Of a stretch of 31,166 nucleotides of DNA, positions 16,699 to 25,004 are shown one piece after another. Under the pieces are notes generated by a model, which saw only the letters and a list, made by a program, of their open reading frames with translations, made no database searches and was not told the origin of the DNA. This DNA comes from Pseudomonadota bacterium. Lineage in GTDB: Bacteria > Myxococcota > Bradymonadia > UBA4248. The stretch spans positions 1 to 31,166 of the forward strand of contig JAGACY010000106.1 in NCBI GenBank assembly GCA_017613855.1, given 5' to 3'. The position numbers and the translations under genes are program-made. How positions within the stretch are numbered: the first letter of the stretch is position 1; each line of letters opens with the position of its first letter.

Positions 16699-18168
16699 TT
16701 ACTTGAGTGCATTTTCATCGAGCGTCGGATTTTGTCCTAAACTGAGTTTGAGTTCGGCATAGGCAATGAGAATGTCGATGCGGGCTTTGACATCATCTGC
16801 TTTGGCCGCAGTATGCTTTGCCTGAGCAGTCAGAACATCGGTGTTAACAGATTCCCCCTGAGCAAATTGCGCAGTCACCGTGCGGAGATTTTCCTCGGCA
16901 AGCGCAAGTGCCTGCTGAGTGAGTTCGACGCGCTCCAATGCGGTTTGGAGCGCGAGGTATTTTTGTGCAACTTCAAGTTCGATCAATTCACGAGCTTCGT
17001 CAGCTTTACTCTCAAGTTCGGTCGATTCCAGTGATGCCTGCTTTGCTTCGTAATAATGTCCAAGCCCGTCAAAAACTGTCCAGCTCATCATTAAGCCTAT
17101 CAGCCCCTGATGGGATGGGTCGAGAATATCAACGCCTGCCGCATATTGGTAACTGCCAATCAGCGCGACTTGCGGGATGTAATCATACAAAGCGATCTTT
17201 TTCTTACGGGAAGCAGCTTCGCGGCCAAGTTCAATACGCTCAAGTTCTGTGCGGTTTTCTATCGCCTGCTGCTGGTAGGACTCCAGCGAATCAAGCTGAA
17301 CACTGAACGTTTCCTGCGGTTTTCCCAAGGCCTTGACCTGAACCCCTCGTCCCAGTGAAAGAACCTGCGCAAGCTTTAAACCTGCAAGTTTTGTACTGTT
17401 GCGCGCCTCAACGATATTTTGCTTTGATTTGAGAAGCTCTACTTCGGCCGAGAGAACATCGGTATGTGAAATCATACCTGCAGACTCGTATTTTTGCGCC
17501 ATCTCCACATGCTTTTCGATCGTATCATAGGCCTCCTGGGCGACGTCATTCATGAGCTGGGCATAGACGAGCTTGAGATAGACTTCGGTCACTTCGTTGT
17601 TGATTGAAAGTGCTTTTGCACGTCGTTCAACTTCTATATTATCAATACCAACCTGAGCGAGTTTTCCTGCCTGATAGACTTTAAAAAGCGGGGTAAGAGG
17701 CATTTTGACAGTAGCACCAATGGTAAAGGTGATGTCATCCTTGAGTAAAAAAGACTCCGGCAGCGAATTCATCAACGACCCGGCAACCGTCTGAGCTGCC
17801 GGCATGAACTGCTGAAGCAAAGGCAGCATTGCTTCGGGTACCTGCTGTGATGCCTCTGCAAGGGAGTTCGTCAGATTGGTCTGCATCTCCTCTTTGTCAA
17901 TCACTTCCAGTTTCGAAACATCCGTCCAGAACAGAAGCGAAGAATCTATTGAAACAATCGGCCACCAATGGGATTCAACCTGCTTGTACTGCGCCTGGGC
18001 ACTCTCCGCCCTTGCATCAAACTGAGCCCACGTACTGGCATCCTTCTGCGCAGTCTCGATGGCTTCTGACAACGTCATTTCTCTAAGTTCTTCTGCCCTG
18101 ACTTCAAAGGACCATAACAAACTGATGAGAAATGTGAATAGTAAACAATGTTTTAACGATGCGTGCAT
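16699..18168 (-). CDS. TolC-family outer-membrane channel
   Basis: This 489-aa protein has a cleavable signal peptide (about 1-25, ending VRAEE). The rest is two repeats of the outer-membrane efflux domain: long amphipathic helices with patterns such as LKLVYAQLMNDVAQEAYDTI and the S-HTDVLSAEVELLKSKQNI helix around residues 225-270, repeated as NTDVLTAQAKHTAAKADDVK near the C-terminus. The length is in the usual range. It is the first gene of the minus-strand export operon, with a short leader from the promoter at 18189-18217. Confidence 0.93.
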   Translation of the reverse strand: MHASLKHCLLFTFLISLLWSFEVRAEELREMTLSEAIETAQKDASTWAQFDARAESAQAQYKQVESHWWPIVSIDSSLLFWTDVSKLEVIDKEEMQTNLTNSLAEASQQVPEAMLPLLQQFMPAAQTVAGSLMNSLPESFLLKDDITFTIGATVKMPLTPLFKVYQAGKLAQVGIDNIEVERRAKALSINNEVTEVYLKLVYAQLMNDVAQEAYDTIEKHVEMAQKYESAGMISHTDVLSAEVELLKSKQNIVEARNSTKLAGLKLAQVLSLGRGVQVKALGKPQETFSVQLDSLESYQQQAIENRTELERIELGREAASRKKKIALYDYIPQVALIGSYQYAAGVDILDPSHQGLIGLMMSWTVFDGLGHYYEAKQASLESTELESKADEARELIELEVAQKYLALQTALERVELTQQALALAEENLRTVTAQFAQGESVNTDVLTAQAKHTAAKADDVKARIDILIAYAELKLSLGQNPTLDENALK

Positions 18169-18188
18169 AACTATGGATGTATCCTAAA

Positions 18189-18217
18189 GATATACCGAAC
18201 GTTATAGAGACGTTCAA
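18189..18217 (-). promoter_or_regulatory. Efflux operon promoter with embedded TetR-type operator
   Basis: Read on the minus strand, TTGAAC (18217-18212) is separated by exactly 17 bases from TATATC (18194-18189), a good sigma-70 fit. The tolC-family start codon lies 20 bases further on. The spacer and part of the -35 box form an inverted repeat, GAACGT (18197-18202) and ACGTTC (18210-18215) around 7 bases. That is the size and position expected of a TetR-family operator. The regulator is encoded in the same operon. Confidence 0.7.
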
Positions 18218-18375
18218 CCACATAAACGGTACGTGTGCAACAATTATTTCGCACACACAATTTTATTTTCAGCAATGAAGCGGAACTTTCATTCTCAAAA
18301 AATTTCCGCGAATTATCTTATATACCGCATTTGTGTCATTTGTGTGTCATGCATTAACAATTTTTATTACACAGC

Positions 18376-18402
18376 CTCATTGTGCATTGCGCATTGCCAA
18401 TT
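18376..18402. repeat. Short heptamer array upstream of the yitT-type gene
   Basis: CATTGTG/CATTGCG/CATTGCC heptamers occupy this stretch. An in-frame GTG at 18382 would extend the following protein through the array, but that extension has no ribosome binding site. It is therefore treated as non-coding. Confidence 0.7.
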
Positions 18403-18456
18403 GTATTGGAATGCGGTAAACGCCGCCCGACAGAACCAATGACGTGGGAGGTGTGC

Positions 18457-19656
18457 ATGAGTCATGGCATGACAAAACTTTGGGTACACGTAAAGGATTT
18501 CTTCTGGATATTCTTCGGTCTGGCGCTCTATGCCGCAGCATGGAACATCTTTGTGCTTCCGCATGGATTCGTCGGCGGCGGGTTCGGCGGTATCTCAGCC
18601 ATGCTCTTTTATATGACCGATATTCCGATCTTCGTTTGGTATCTTGGATTTAACGTCATTCTCTGTGCCATTGCCTGGTTGATTCTGGGCAATGAATTCA
18701 GCATAAAAACGGTCATCGGTATACTTGGGCTCACTTTTTTTCTGTGGGTCATCAAAATACCAGAGTCATGGCTGGTCACAATCCCCATTCTGGCAGACAA
18801 GCTGGGAATCGAAAGCCTTGTCTGCATTGACGTCGCCACCCATCCCATTATCGCGGACAAACTGCTCAGCGCCATCATGGGCGGCATCATCGGCGGGGCC
18901 GGTGTGGCCACCTATTTGCTGCATGGAGCATCGACGGGCGGATCGGACATCATTGTCATGATCGTTGCCAAATACAAGAATATCAGCTGGGGACGCGTCT
19001 ATCTCATCTTTGATGCATGCGTCATCACTTCCTCGATTTTCTTGCCTGACAGCACACTCGGAACGGTTGCATACGGCTTTGTTTTTATGGGCGTTCAGGC
19101 TTACGCAGTCGACATGGTCAGCAATGGACGCAGGCAGTCCGTTCAGCTATTCATTTTTACCTCTAAATACAAAGAAATTGCCGATCGCATCATTCACAAA
19201 CATCACCGCGGAGCAACGCTTTTTGAGTCGATCGGCTGGTACACCAAACAGCATCGCAAAACGATCTATCTCGTGGCCCGAAAACGCGAAACTCAGGAAA
19301 TCTTCAAAACCGTTAAAGCCATCGATCCCCATGCTTTTATTGCGGTCTCGAATGTGATGAGTGTCTTCGGAATCGGGTTTGATGCCATCAAAGCTGGCTT
19401 TACAAAACCGTCATTAAAAGACGCCAATGGCAATGAGATTCTGCTCGACGATAAGGAACGCATTCCCGAACCCGATGAAATGCCCCAGCCGCCCAACGCA
19501 CCTGCAGAAGTCTCTGCAGATATGGCCATCCTCGAAGATGAAAAGCAGGCCAATCAACGCATTGCCGAAGGCAGACAAGCACAATACAATCCCCACTGGG
19601 AAACGCCTGCCTCCGAGATTATGGATATCCCAGAAAATATCGACGGCACCAAGTGA
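18457..19656 (+). CDS. YitT/DUF2179-family membrane protein
   Basis: The product is 399 aa from the ATG at 18457, which has GGGAGG at 18446-18451. About five to six membrane segments lie in the first 220 residues, including the Gly-rich NIFVLPHGFVGGGFGGISAM and HGASTGGSDIIVMI elements characteristic of YitT proteins. A soluble DUF2179 domain follows (about 225-315), starting near HRGATLF and ending VMSVFGIGFD. Beyond it a charged, Pro-rich extension of about 80 residues is not typical of the family. Homologues are widespread integral membrane proteins of unknown transport substrate. The gene is divergent from the efflux operon and convergent with the next lipoprotein gene, with a large inverted repeat after its stop. 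Confidence 0.9.
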   Translation: MSHGMTKLWVHVKDFFWIFFGLALYAAAWNIFVLPHGFVGGGFGGISAMLFYMTDIPIFVWYLGFNVILCAIAWLILGNEFSIKTVIGILGLTFFLWVIKIPESWLVTIPILADKLGIESLVCIDVATHPIIADKLLSAIMGGIIGGAGVATYLLHGASTGGSDIIVMIVAKYKNISWGRVYLIFDACVITSSIFLPDSTLGTVAYGFVFMGVQAYAVDMVSNGRRQSVQLFIFTSKYKEIADRIIHKHHRGATLFESIGWYTKQHRKTIYLVARKRETQEIFKTVKAIDPHAFIAVSNVMSVFGIGFDAIKAGFTKPSLKDANGNEILLDDKERIPEPDEMPQPPNAPAEVSADMAILEDEKQANQRIAEGRQAQYNPHWETPASEIMDIPENIDGTK

Positions 19657-19664
19657 TCATTTCT

Positions 19665-19766
19665 GTACGACTGTATGGATGGTTGCTTAAAGCCTGGAAT
19701 TTGAGACTCCCAATAATTCCAGGCTCTAAGCAACAAGCTCAGAGCCTATCCATTTCTTGGTCGTAC
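19665..19766. repeat. Large imperfect inverted repeat between convergent genes
   Basis: Nested arms: GTACGAC (19665-19671) with GTCGTAC (19760-19766), ATGGAT (19675-19680) with ATCCAT (19748-19753), TTGCTTA (19683-19689) with TAAGCAA (19727-19733), and AGCCTGGAATT (19691-19701) with AATTCCAGGCT (19715-19725). The loop is 13 bases, and the right side carries a 14-base bulge. There is no T-tract on either strand. It could be a bidirectional terminator or a small transposon remnant; no target duplication is visible at its ends. It differs from the REP-like family. Confidence 0.85.
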
Positions 19767-19777
19767 CAAATCACCCA

Positions 19778-21166
19778 TTAACCCATGGGGAATCCGACAT
19801 TATTGGGCAGCCCCGGAGAGTACAGGTTTTTAACACCCGATTCGATGGTTGGAACTGAGGAATGCGGTACCAGTGCCTCGTCATTGATACTGCTGTCTTC
19901 TACCTGATCACGGCCAACGGCTGTGCCTACTTCGGTTTCGGGAACCGTCGCGGAATGAATGACCGTGCTGTCTGCACGTTTCACGAGTTTCACATCGCCG
20001 GAAGTTGCGCTGATAGCCATTTCGATGTTGTCTGAAGCCAGCGTTTTGGCGTCGATATCGAGTGCCGTCAGCTGTTGTTCCGAAGGATGGATGACGAGGT
20101 AGCTCTTGGGAGGAATGCAGCCCTTGGCGTGAACTTCATTTCCGCTGTATGTCAAAGAGAGATTGTGAAGCTGTAATGTTTTGTCGGACTTGTTATACAG
20201 CTCAATGTATTTCATCTGTTGATTATTGGAGTGCTCCATTTTGGCCGCTGTATCCGGGTTAGCAAATACTTCGTTGATAATAATTTCACCGGCCTCAGCC
20301 ATGTCCGGACAATCCACACTCTTACAAACATGATCGATGCAATTGTAGGATTCGCAGTCATTATCTGTATTGCAGGCTTTCTCAACTGCGCAGTTGGCGC
20401 CGCATCGACCGCCGCAGTCGATGTCTGTTTCATCGCCATTGAGGACACCGTCGCTGCACGAAGTACATATATTGGCGTCGCAGAAACCATTGACACAATC
20501 ATCGTTTACATTGCATTTTGTACCATCCGCGCACTTGTTGCATGAGCCACCGCAGTCAATATCCGATTCACTGCCGTTGAGTATGCCGTCCGTACATGAG
20601 ATACAAACACCGTCACACATGTTACTGGCACAATCATCACCCGAATTGCAGGCTTTGCCATCTGAACAAAGTGCACACGAACCGCCGCAGTCGACATCGG
20701 ACTCATCGCCCGAAAGCACACCGTCTGCACAAAGATCTACTTTAGCTTTGCAAACACCGTCTGCACAATTATCGCTCTTGCAATCAGAGTTCGTGCCGCA
20801 TTGCATGTTTTCTGCGCACCCGCCACATGAACCGCCGCAGTCAACGTCTGTTTCATCGCCGTTTTTCTTGCCATCTGCACAGGAAGCACTACCTGGTTTT
20901 TTCGTGCAGACTTCGTTTTTGCAAATGTAACCTTTATTACAATCCGCATCGGATTCGCAATCATTTGCAGTGCATGCGTCTTCACATGAACCGCCGCAGT
21001 CAACGCCAGTTTCATCCCCATTCTGGATACCATCATTACATGAAGCTGCGTCGGAACCACCGTTATCACAATTGCCACCGATACAAACGGCATCATTATT
21101 ATCACAGCCATACATGCAGAAAAGCGCAACGGCAACCAAACTCATGAGCCTATTTATTTTATTCAT
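19778..21166 (-). CDS. Cysteine-rich lipoprotein with one C-terminal lamin-tail-like domain
   Basis: This 462-aa protein has a lipobox MYGC with Cys21. Five cysteine modules with E(T/S)(D/G)(V/I)DCGG cores lie near residues 52, 105, 155, 200 and 246. They are followed by one lamin-tail-like domain (about 292-462): EIIINEVF, MKYIELYNKSDKTLQL, and the end LYSPGLPNNVGFPMG. It is a clear paralogue of the 503-aa protein at 9267, and relatives of the two giants are within 20 kb. The start has GGAGGT (21172-21177 on the complement), and the shared TTGCTA-N10-TAATCT motif lies upstream. Expected at the outer membrane or surface. A Ca-binding or structural role for the DxDCGG loops is only a suggestion. 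Confidence 0.85.
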   Translation of the reverse strand: MNKINRLMSLVAVALFCMYGCDNNDAVCIGGNCDNGGSDAASCNDGIQNGDETGVDCGGSCEDACTANDCESDADCNKGYICKNEVCTKKPGSASCADGKKNGDETDVDCGGSCGGCAENMQCGTNSDCKSDNCADGVCKAKVDLCADGVLSGDESDVDCGGSCALCSDGKACNSGDDCASNMCDGVCISCTDGILNGSESDIDCGGSCNKCADGTKCNVNDDCVNGFCDANICTSCSDGVLNGDETDIDCGGRCGANCAVEKACNTDNDCESYNCIDHVCKSVDCPDMAEAGEIIINEVFANPDTAAKMEHSNNQQMKYIELYNKSDKTLQLHNLSLTYSGNEVHAKGCIPPKSYLVIHPSEQQLTALDIDAKTLASDNIEMAISATSGDVKLVKRADSTVIHSATVPETEVGTAVGRDQVEDSSINDEALVPHSSVPTIESGVKNLYSPGLPNNVGFPMG

Positions 21167-21171
21167 AATGA

Positions 21172-21206
21172 ACCTCCAGGAATCAGATTATTTCTTTTTT
21201 TAGCAA
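21172..21206 (-). promoter_or_regulatory. Shared lipoprotein promoter motif and RBS (minus strand)
   Basis: On the minus strand, TTGCTA (21206-21201), exactly 10 bases, TAATCT (21190-21185), then GGAGGT (21177-21172) before the ATG at 21166. Sequence and spacing match the motifs before 5356 and 9267. The distance from the second box to the start is shorter here (18 bases against 32-33). Confidence 0.45.
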
Positions 21207-21222
21207 GTCGAGATGAATCAGA

Positions 21223-22455
21223 TTATGGGTTTTTCTGCAGCCATGCATCACGCATTTTCTGCCCCTTGCCTTCAGGATCCATAAAAGTATCGCGTCCGCT
21301 GTTATCACCCGGAAATGCTCCGGTCGAACGATAGTACGTGTACATCGACAGACGGGTGTCATCTTCACTTTTGCCAAGGCGTTTGGCCTGTTCTGCGACA
21401 AATGACTGCGGGAAATAGACATCAAACATGTGTTTTCCGTTGACTGCACCATCGGCCAATTTGCCATAGCAGCGTGCTGCATAATTGCCCGAAAGATGGC
21501 CGGCCGTGGTATGACCAAACACCGTTGCATCGTCGCCCATTGCTAATTGAAGTTTTCGAGCAAAAGATTTTTCGCCGTTCTTGAACGGGTCTTCTTCTTT
21601 TACCGCACCCCAACCTGAACCTGGTGCATAACGTTCACCCCAATCCTCGCTGGTACCTGGGTTTCGAGCAGTGCTACAAGCATAAAGCTGGACACGAAGC
21701 TTTTGGTAATTGATATATCCATAAACAGCCTCGCTAAAATCAGGGATGTCGCTACTCTCGAAAGAGCTGCTGCCGAAATTCAAACCATTGGGGTAACCGT
21801 GCGTCATCACAGTAAGATTCTTAATTTGCGAACACTTACTATCATCAAATCCCTCGCGAGGATTATCCTCAAGGCATTTCACAACTGCATTACCAGCATC
21901 GAGAACGCCTTTTTTGAATTCAGAATATTTTGCTACTTTTTTGTATTTATCTAAGTTAAGTGCACCATCGGAAATATTGACCGTGTGATACTCTTTTGAA
22001 AAATGGTTTGCCTGGCCATGAAATTCTGCGGCCTGATCGTTGCCGTTGTAGGCAAAGATAACATTGTAGCCATCTGGGAAATTGTCGCGAATGAAGTTGG
22101 CGGTTTCCGCTGAACAGCTGACGGCTGAAATTGAGGATACAAAATCGGTATCCGGGCGATAAATCCAGCCTTCGGTATCACCATATTCAATATTGAGCCA
22201 TCCACCCTGTTCTTTCTTGACGTTTACCGATTTCCCATAGTGCAGTCCCCCGATGCGCTCATACCAGGCACCAGGGCCTTTTCGAACGGAGACGGCACCT
22301 TTTGTGATTTTTGCTGTTGTCAGTGCAGAATGAACTTCGACGAAATCATCGGCCGGAATCGTACCGTTTTCTTCATCACTGCATGAATTTAACGCACATC
22401 CCATCAAAATTGCCGTACTGAATACAGCAGTTTCATACCATCGAAAATGTTTCAT
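21223..22455 (-). CDS. SH3b lipoprotein with possible caspase-like (clan CD) domain
   Basis: The start at 22455 has GGAGGT just upstream; an extension to 22482 lacks a ribosome binding site. The 410-aa product has a lipoprotein signal (candidate Cys20 after LMG or Cys25 after LNS). A bacterial SH3 domain covers about residues 48-105, with the VSVRKGPGAWYERIG and GWLNIEYGDTEGWIY patterns. The C-terminal part has a hydrophobic strand ending in His-Gly (LTVMTHG, His219) and, about 40 residues on, another ending in Ala-Cys (VQLYACSTA, Cys260). This His-Gly/Ala-Cys order is the catalytic signature of clan CD peptidases (caspases, gingipains, clostripain). A further VFGHTTAGH lies near 312-320. Protease activity is inference; the SH3b domain could bind peptidoglycan or peptide. 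The gene is downstream of no close partner but follows a cysteine-rich lipoprotein gene on the same strand. Confidence 0.75.
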   Translation of the reverse strand: MKHFRWYETAVFSTAILMGCALNSCSDEENGTIPADDFVEVHSALTTAKITKGAVSVRKGPGAWYERIGGLHYGKSVNVKKEQGGWLNIEYGDTEGWIYRPDTDFVSSISAVSCSAETANFIRDNFPDGYNVIFAYNGNDQAAEFHGQANHFSKEYHTVNISDGALNLDKYKKVAKYSEFKKGVLDAGNAVVKCLEDNPREGFDDSKCSQIKNLTVMTHGYPNGLNFGSSSFESSDIPDFSEAVYGYINYQKLRVQLYACSTARNPGTSEDWGERYAPGSGWGAVKEEDPFKNGEKSFARKLQLAMGDDATVFGHTTAGHLSGNYAARCYGKLADGAVNGKHMFDVYFPQSFVAEQAKRLGKSEDDTRLSMYTYYRSTGAFPGDNSGRDTFMDPEGKGQKMRDAWLQKNP

Positions 22456-22812
22456 AAGACCTCCACAAAATGACGGCTCCAATAAAAAACAATAACCGGT
22501 AGTATTTTAGCGTCTTATGCGCAGAATAACAAGAAGATACATCTTGAATTTTGGCTCTGTTGTGCATTTATTCTCAAAGCTCCAAGCTCTGCCCAATACG
22601 ATGCCCATACGCAGCCTGTATTTTTCGCATCCCATACAGCCAACAGATAAAAATGCCGCGGCGTATCCGGCCGTCAGACGGATAGCCGCGGCCAGGCGCA
22701 GCGTATCGCCGCACGGCGAAAGCTGCGCGTCCATGTCGCTATCCGATTGACGATCATCGTGATGACATGGTAAAATAAGGCGTTGGATTGTGAATCGGAG
22801 GCTTCGAATAGT
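22456..22812. other. Intergenic region between divergent genes
   Basis: These 357 bases separate the divergent SH3b lipoprotein and response-regulator genes. On the minus strand, GCTAAAATACTACCGGTTA (about 22494-22512) resembles the TAAACTA-nnACCGTT stretch before 5356 and may hold the lipoprotein promoter. A REP-like pair sits at 22655-22728. No additional gene is convincing. Confidence 0.55.
22655..22728 (-). repeat. REP-like hairpin pair
   Basis: Reverse orientation. GCCGCGGC (22655-22662) pairs with GCCGCGGC (22685-22692), with an unpaired G (22663), TAT and ATA. GCGCAGC (22696-22702) pairs with GCTGCGC (22722-22728), with an unpaired G (22703), TAT, CGCC/GGCG inside and AAA replacing ATA. 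This is the one locus where the pair lies upstream of the genes on both sides rather than after a stop codon. Confidence 0.8.
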
Positions 22813-23190
22813 ATGCAGCCAGGCATCGATAGAAAACGCCTTTTGCTCGTCGATGATGACGTCGAGATCCTTCGAAATATGGCGATTATGCTCTCACTCG
22901 AAGGGTATTACGTCATGACGGCATCCTCGGGTGTCGCTGCCTCTGTTTTGCTGAGTGAACACGATTTCGATGTCGTCATCACTGATCTGCGCATGCCTAT
23001 TGTCGATGGCTATGAAATTGTCCGCAGGACAAAGGCCATGCGACCAGCCTCTTCGATCATTGTGACATCACGCTATCTCGATGATGAAACGCGTGACTGG
23101 ATTCATTCCAATCATCTCGTCGGCCTCGAAAAACCCTACAATGTCCACCAGCTCAGCGCCATGCTGCGCAATTTGACCGGGGCCGTTTAG
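22813..23190 (+). CDS. Single-domain response regulator (receiver only)
   Basis: This CheY-like protein is 125 aa from the ATG at 22813. A CGGAGG sits 11 bases upstream; an in-frame TTG at 22783 would add ten residues and overlap that site. The receiver fold is complete: acidic pair in LLLVDDD (Asp14-Asp16), phospho-acceptor Asp58 in VITDLRMP, Thr85 in IIVTSRY, and Lys107 in LEKPYN. There is no output domain, so signalling would pass by protein-protein contact. No histidine kinase is in the window. The nearest downstream gene encodes a beta-propeller protein after a 104-base gap; a functional link is possible but unproven. Confidence 0.92.
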   Translation: MQPGIDRKRLLLVDDDVEILRNMAIMLSLEGYYVMTASSGVAASVLLSEHDFDVVITDLRMPIVDGYEIVRRTKAMRPASSIIVTSRYLDDETRDWIHSNHLVGLEKPYNVHQLSAMLRNLTGAV

Positions 23191-23294
23191 CATTCGGAGA
23201 ATTCTGTCCCCCCAAAGGCGCTTTTTTTCGTTGCGTGTTATTCAATTACACAGCATAATCATGCCGGTTTTTTCTTTTCATAAGGGGGTGAACT

Positions 23295-24986
23295 GTGGTT
23301 GAACTTCCGCAACGTTTCGTTCCGACAACGAGTAGATTTGTCAGTCCCGTAAGGATCGTCATTCAAAGCGGTCATGCGTATGCCATCACTGCCGTGGCTT
23401 TTTCCCCATGCCTCAATTACTTTGCTTCGGTCGACTGCATGGGATGGGCGCGGATTTGGGCTGTCGAAACACTCGACATTCTTGGCATTTACAAACTTAA
23501 TTTCGTTTGCAAATCCATCGAATGGACTTCACTCGGTGAAATCACCTTTATCGGAGAGGATGTTCAACGGGTCGTCTCTTTTACAGAAAACTGCGACCAT
23601 CATGCACAACACGATGAACCCCTTGCCGGTTACGTTATCCGATTGCTGACATCCCCGGAAGTTTCCCGCGAGGGAGACATCATTCGCATCCTCTATAATG
23701 AGGAAACTTTCGAGCATGAACTGCCCGGGCTCATCGGCTATGAACTTGACCCATGCGAACGGTTCGTCATCGCACTCACGACCGACAAAATTATCGTTCT
23801 CAATACTTATGCTGACGAGGTCATGCAAGACCTGGCCGCCCCGCAGGAACACCACTGGATCGCGTCCAAATGCAGCTCACGAGGCGATTTTGTAACCGCT
23901 GTGCTCGATGACGGCACCGTCTGGCAGCTCAACCCCATCAAACACACGCAAGCCTGCATCCACAAAGGGAATGAGCGCATCACATCTTGCTGCTACGGTC
24001 AAACCAAACTCATCCTCATGGGGGACGACCGAGGAAGCGTGGCCATCTTTGATATCGAAACGCGCAGTATCTTACTTCGCACCCCGCGCCAGCCAAGAAA
24101 TTTCGAAGCGGTCTACCCATCCCCCGACAAAGTCGGACTCGTTGCACTGCGTACCGAAAGCGCCACGGCATACCTTTGCCAGTCACAGGAAATCCTTTCT
24201 TCGGCACCACTGCCTGCCGCCCATGTTGCATCATGTCCCGGAATGATGACGTCCGAAGTCATCGTCGCATGTGCAGATAACGCCATCTACCGTATCAAAC
24301 TCGATGACAATACCATCCTCAAACTCTGCGTCCTCAAAAAATCTGTCAAATCCATCGCATGCCATGGAGAGATGATTTTTATCCATTTCGAAGACGGTAC
24401 GTCCGGTATTTGCATCGGTAAAAATTTTTCCGACTGCGCCTGGAAATCCGAAGAAACTGCCTTGTCACTGGCAATCTCCGATGATGAAAAAATGGTCGCA
24501 CTCCTTTTTGAAAATCACCTGGAATGGTTCGCAGTGGACGATCCCCAAAAATGCCGGAAAATTGAACTTCACGGAGCAGCCCAGATTGCCTTCGGAAAAG
24601 AAAAATCCGCAGATACGATATTCGTTTTCATGCAGGATTTCCGCGTCCTGACGATCAACAGCAGTACCGAAGAACAAAAAGAACTCAATCGGCTGGCCAT
24701 TGAACATGGGCGGATTCTCTCAACTGCACCTGCCGCCAAATCTTTTGTTTACGTCCTCATCGCAGGTGAACACGGTCATCTGTGCGTCCTCAAAGTTGGC
24801 CTCAATTCTGCAAAATCCTCACTCGCCCTGCGAGTCTTCGCGGTTGGTACCCAAATCTGGGGAGCCACGATGAACGACGAAAGTGTCAGCCTGCGCAACG
24901 ATGCCAATTGCCTGCGCATCGTCCAGGATCTCAAATCCTATTCTGTCGATGACTGGACGCGCAGCGAACCTCTGGCACTGTTCTGA
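23295..24986 (+). CDS. WD40-type beta-propeller protein
   Basis: This 563-aa protein starts at GTG 23295, preceded by AGGGGGT. A recognisable WD40 blade lies near residues 24-56 (GHAYAITAVAFSP through WARIW). Weaker repeats with DDGTVWQLNP, GDDRGSVAIFD and FEDGTSGICIG turns follow across the rest, consistent with one or two propellers. There is no signal peptide or membrane segment, so it is probably a cytoplasmic scaffold or sensor. Such proteins are common in Myxococcota, often beside signalling genes; here the upstream neighbour is a receiver-only regulator. No catalytic residues are seen. The exact partner is unknown. Confidence 0.72.
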   Translation: MVELPQRFVPTTSRFVSPVRIVIQSGHAYAITAVAFSPCLNYFASVDCMGWARIWAVETLDILGIYKLNFVCKSIEWTSLGEITFIGEDVQRVVSFTENCDHHAQHDEPLAGYVIRLLTSPEVSREGDIIRILYNEETFEHELPGLIGYELDPCERFVIALTTDKIIVLNTYADEVMQDLAAPQEHHWIASKCSSRGDFVTAVLDDGTVWQLNPIKHTQACIHKGNERITSCCYGQTKLILMGDDRGSVAIFDIETRSILLRTPRQPRNFEAVYPSPDKVGLVALRTESATAYLCQSQEILSSAPLPAAHVASCPGMMTSEVIVACADNAIYRIKLDDNTILKLCVLKKSVKSIACHGEMIFIHFEDGTSGICIGKNFSDCAWKSEETALSLAISDDEKMVALLFENHLEWFAVDDPQKCRKIELHGAAQIAFGKEKSADTIFVFMQDFRVLTINSSTEEQKELNRLAIEHGRILSTAPAAKSFVYVLIAGEHGHLCVLKVGLNSAKSSLALRVFAVGTQIWGATMNDESVSLRNDANCLRIVQDLKSYSVDDWTRSEPLALF

Positions 24987-25004
24987 TTAAACTGATTTTG
25001 CTTC

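Noticed and set aside
18382..18456. Extended YitT start at GTG 18382
   Set aside because: It would translate through a heptamer array without a ribosome binding site. The ATG at 18457 has GGGAGG and gives the typical family N-terminus.
22456..22482. Nine-residue N-terminal extension of the SH3b lipoprotein
   Set aside because: The ribosome binding site GGAGGT lies inside the extension and directs the start at 22455, which gives a normal lipoprotein signal peptide.
23196..23232. Terminator after the response regulator (run of T after GGCGC)
   Set aside because: A T-run is present, but no convincing stem precedes it.
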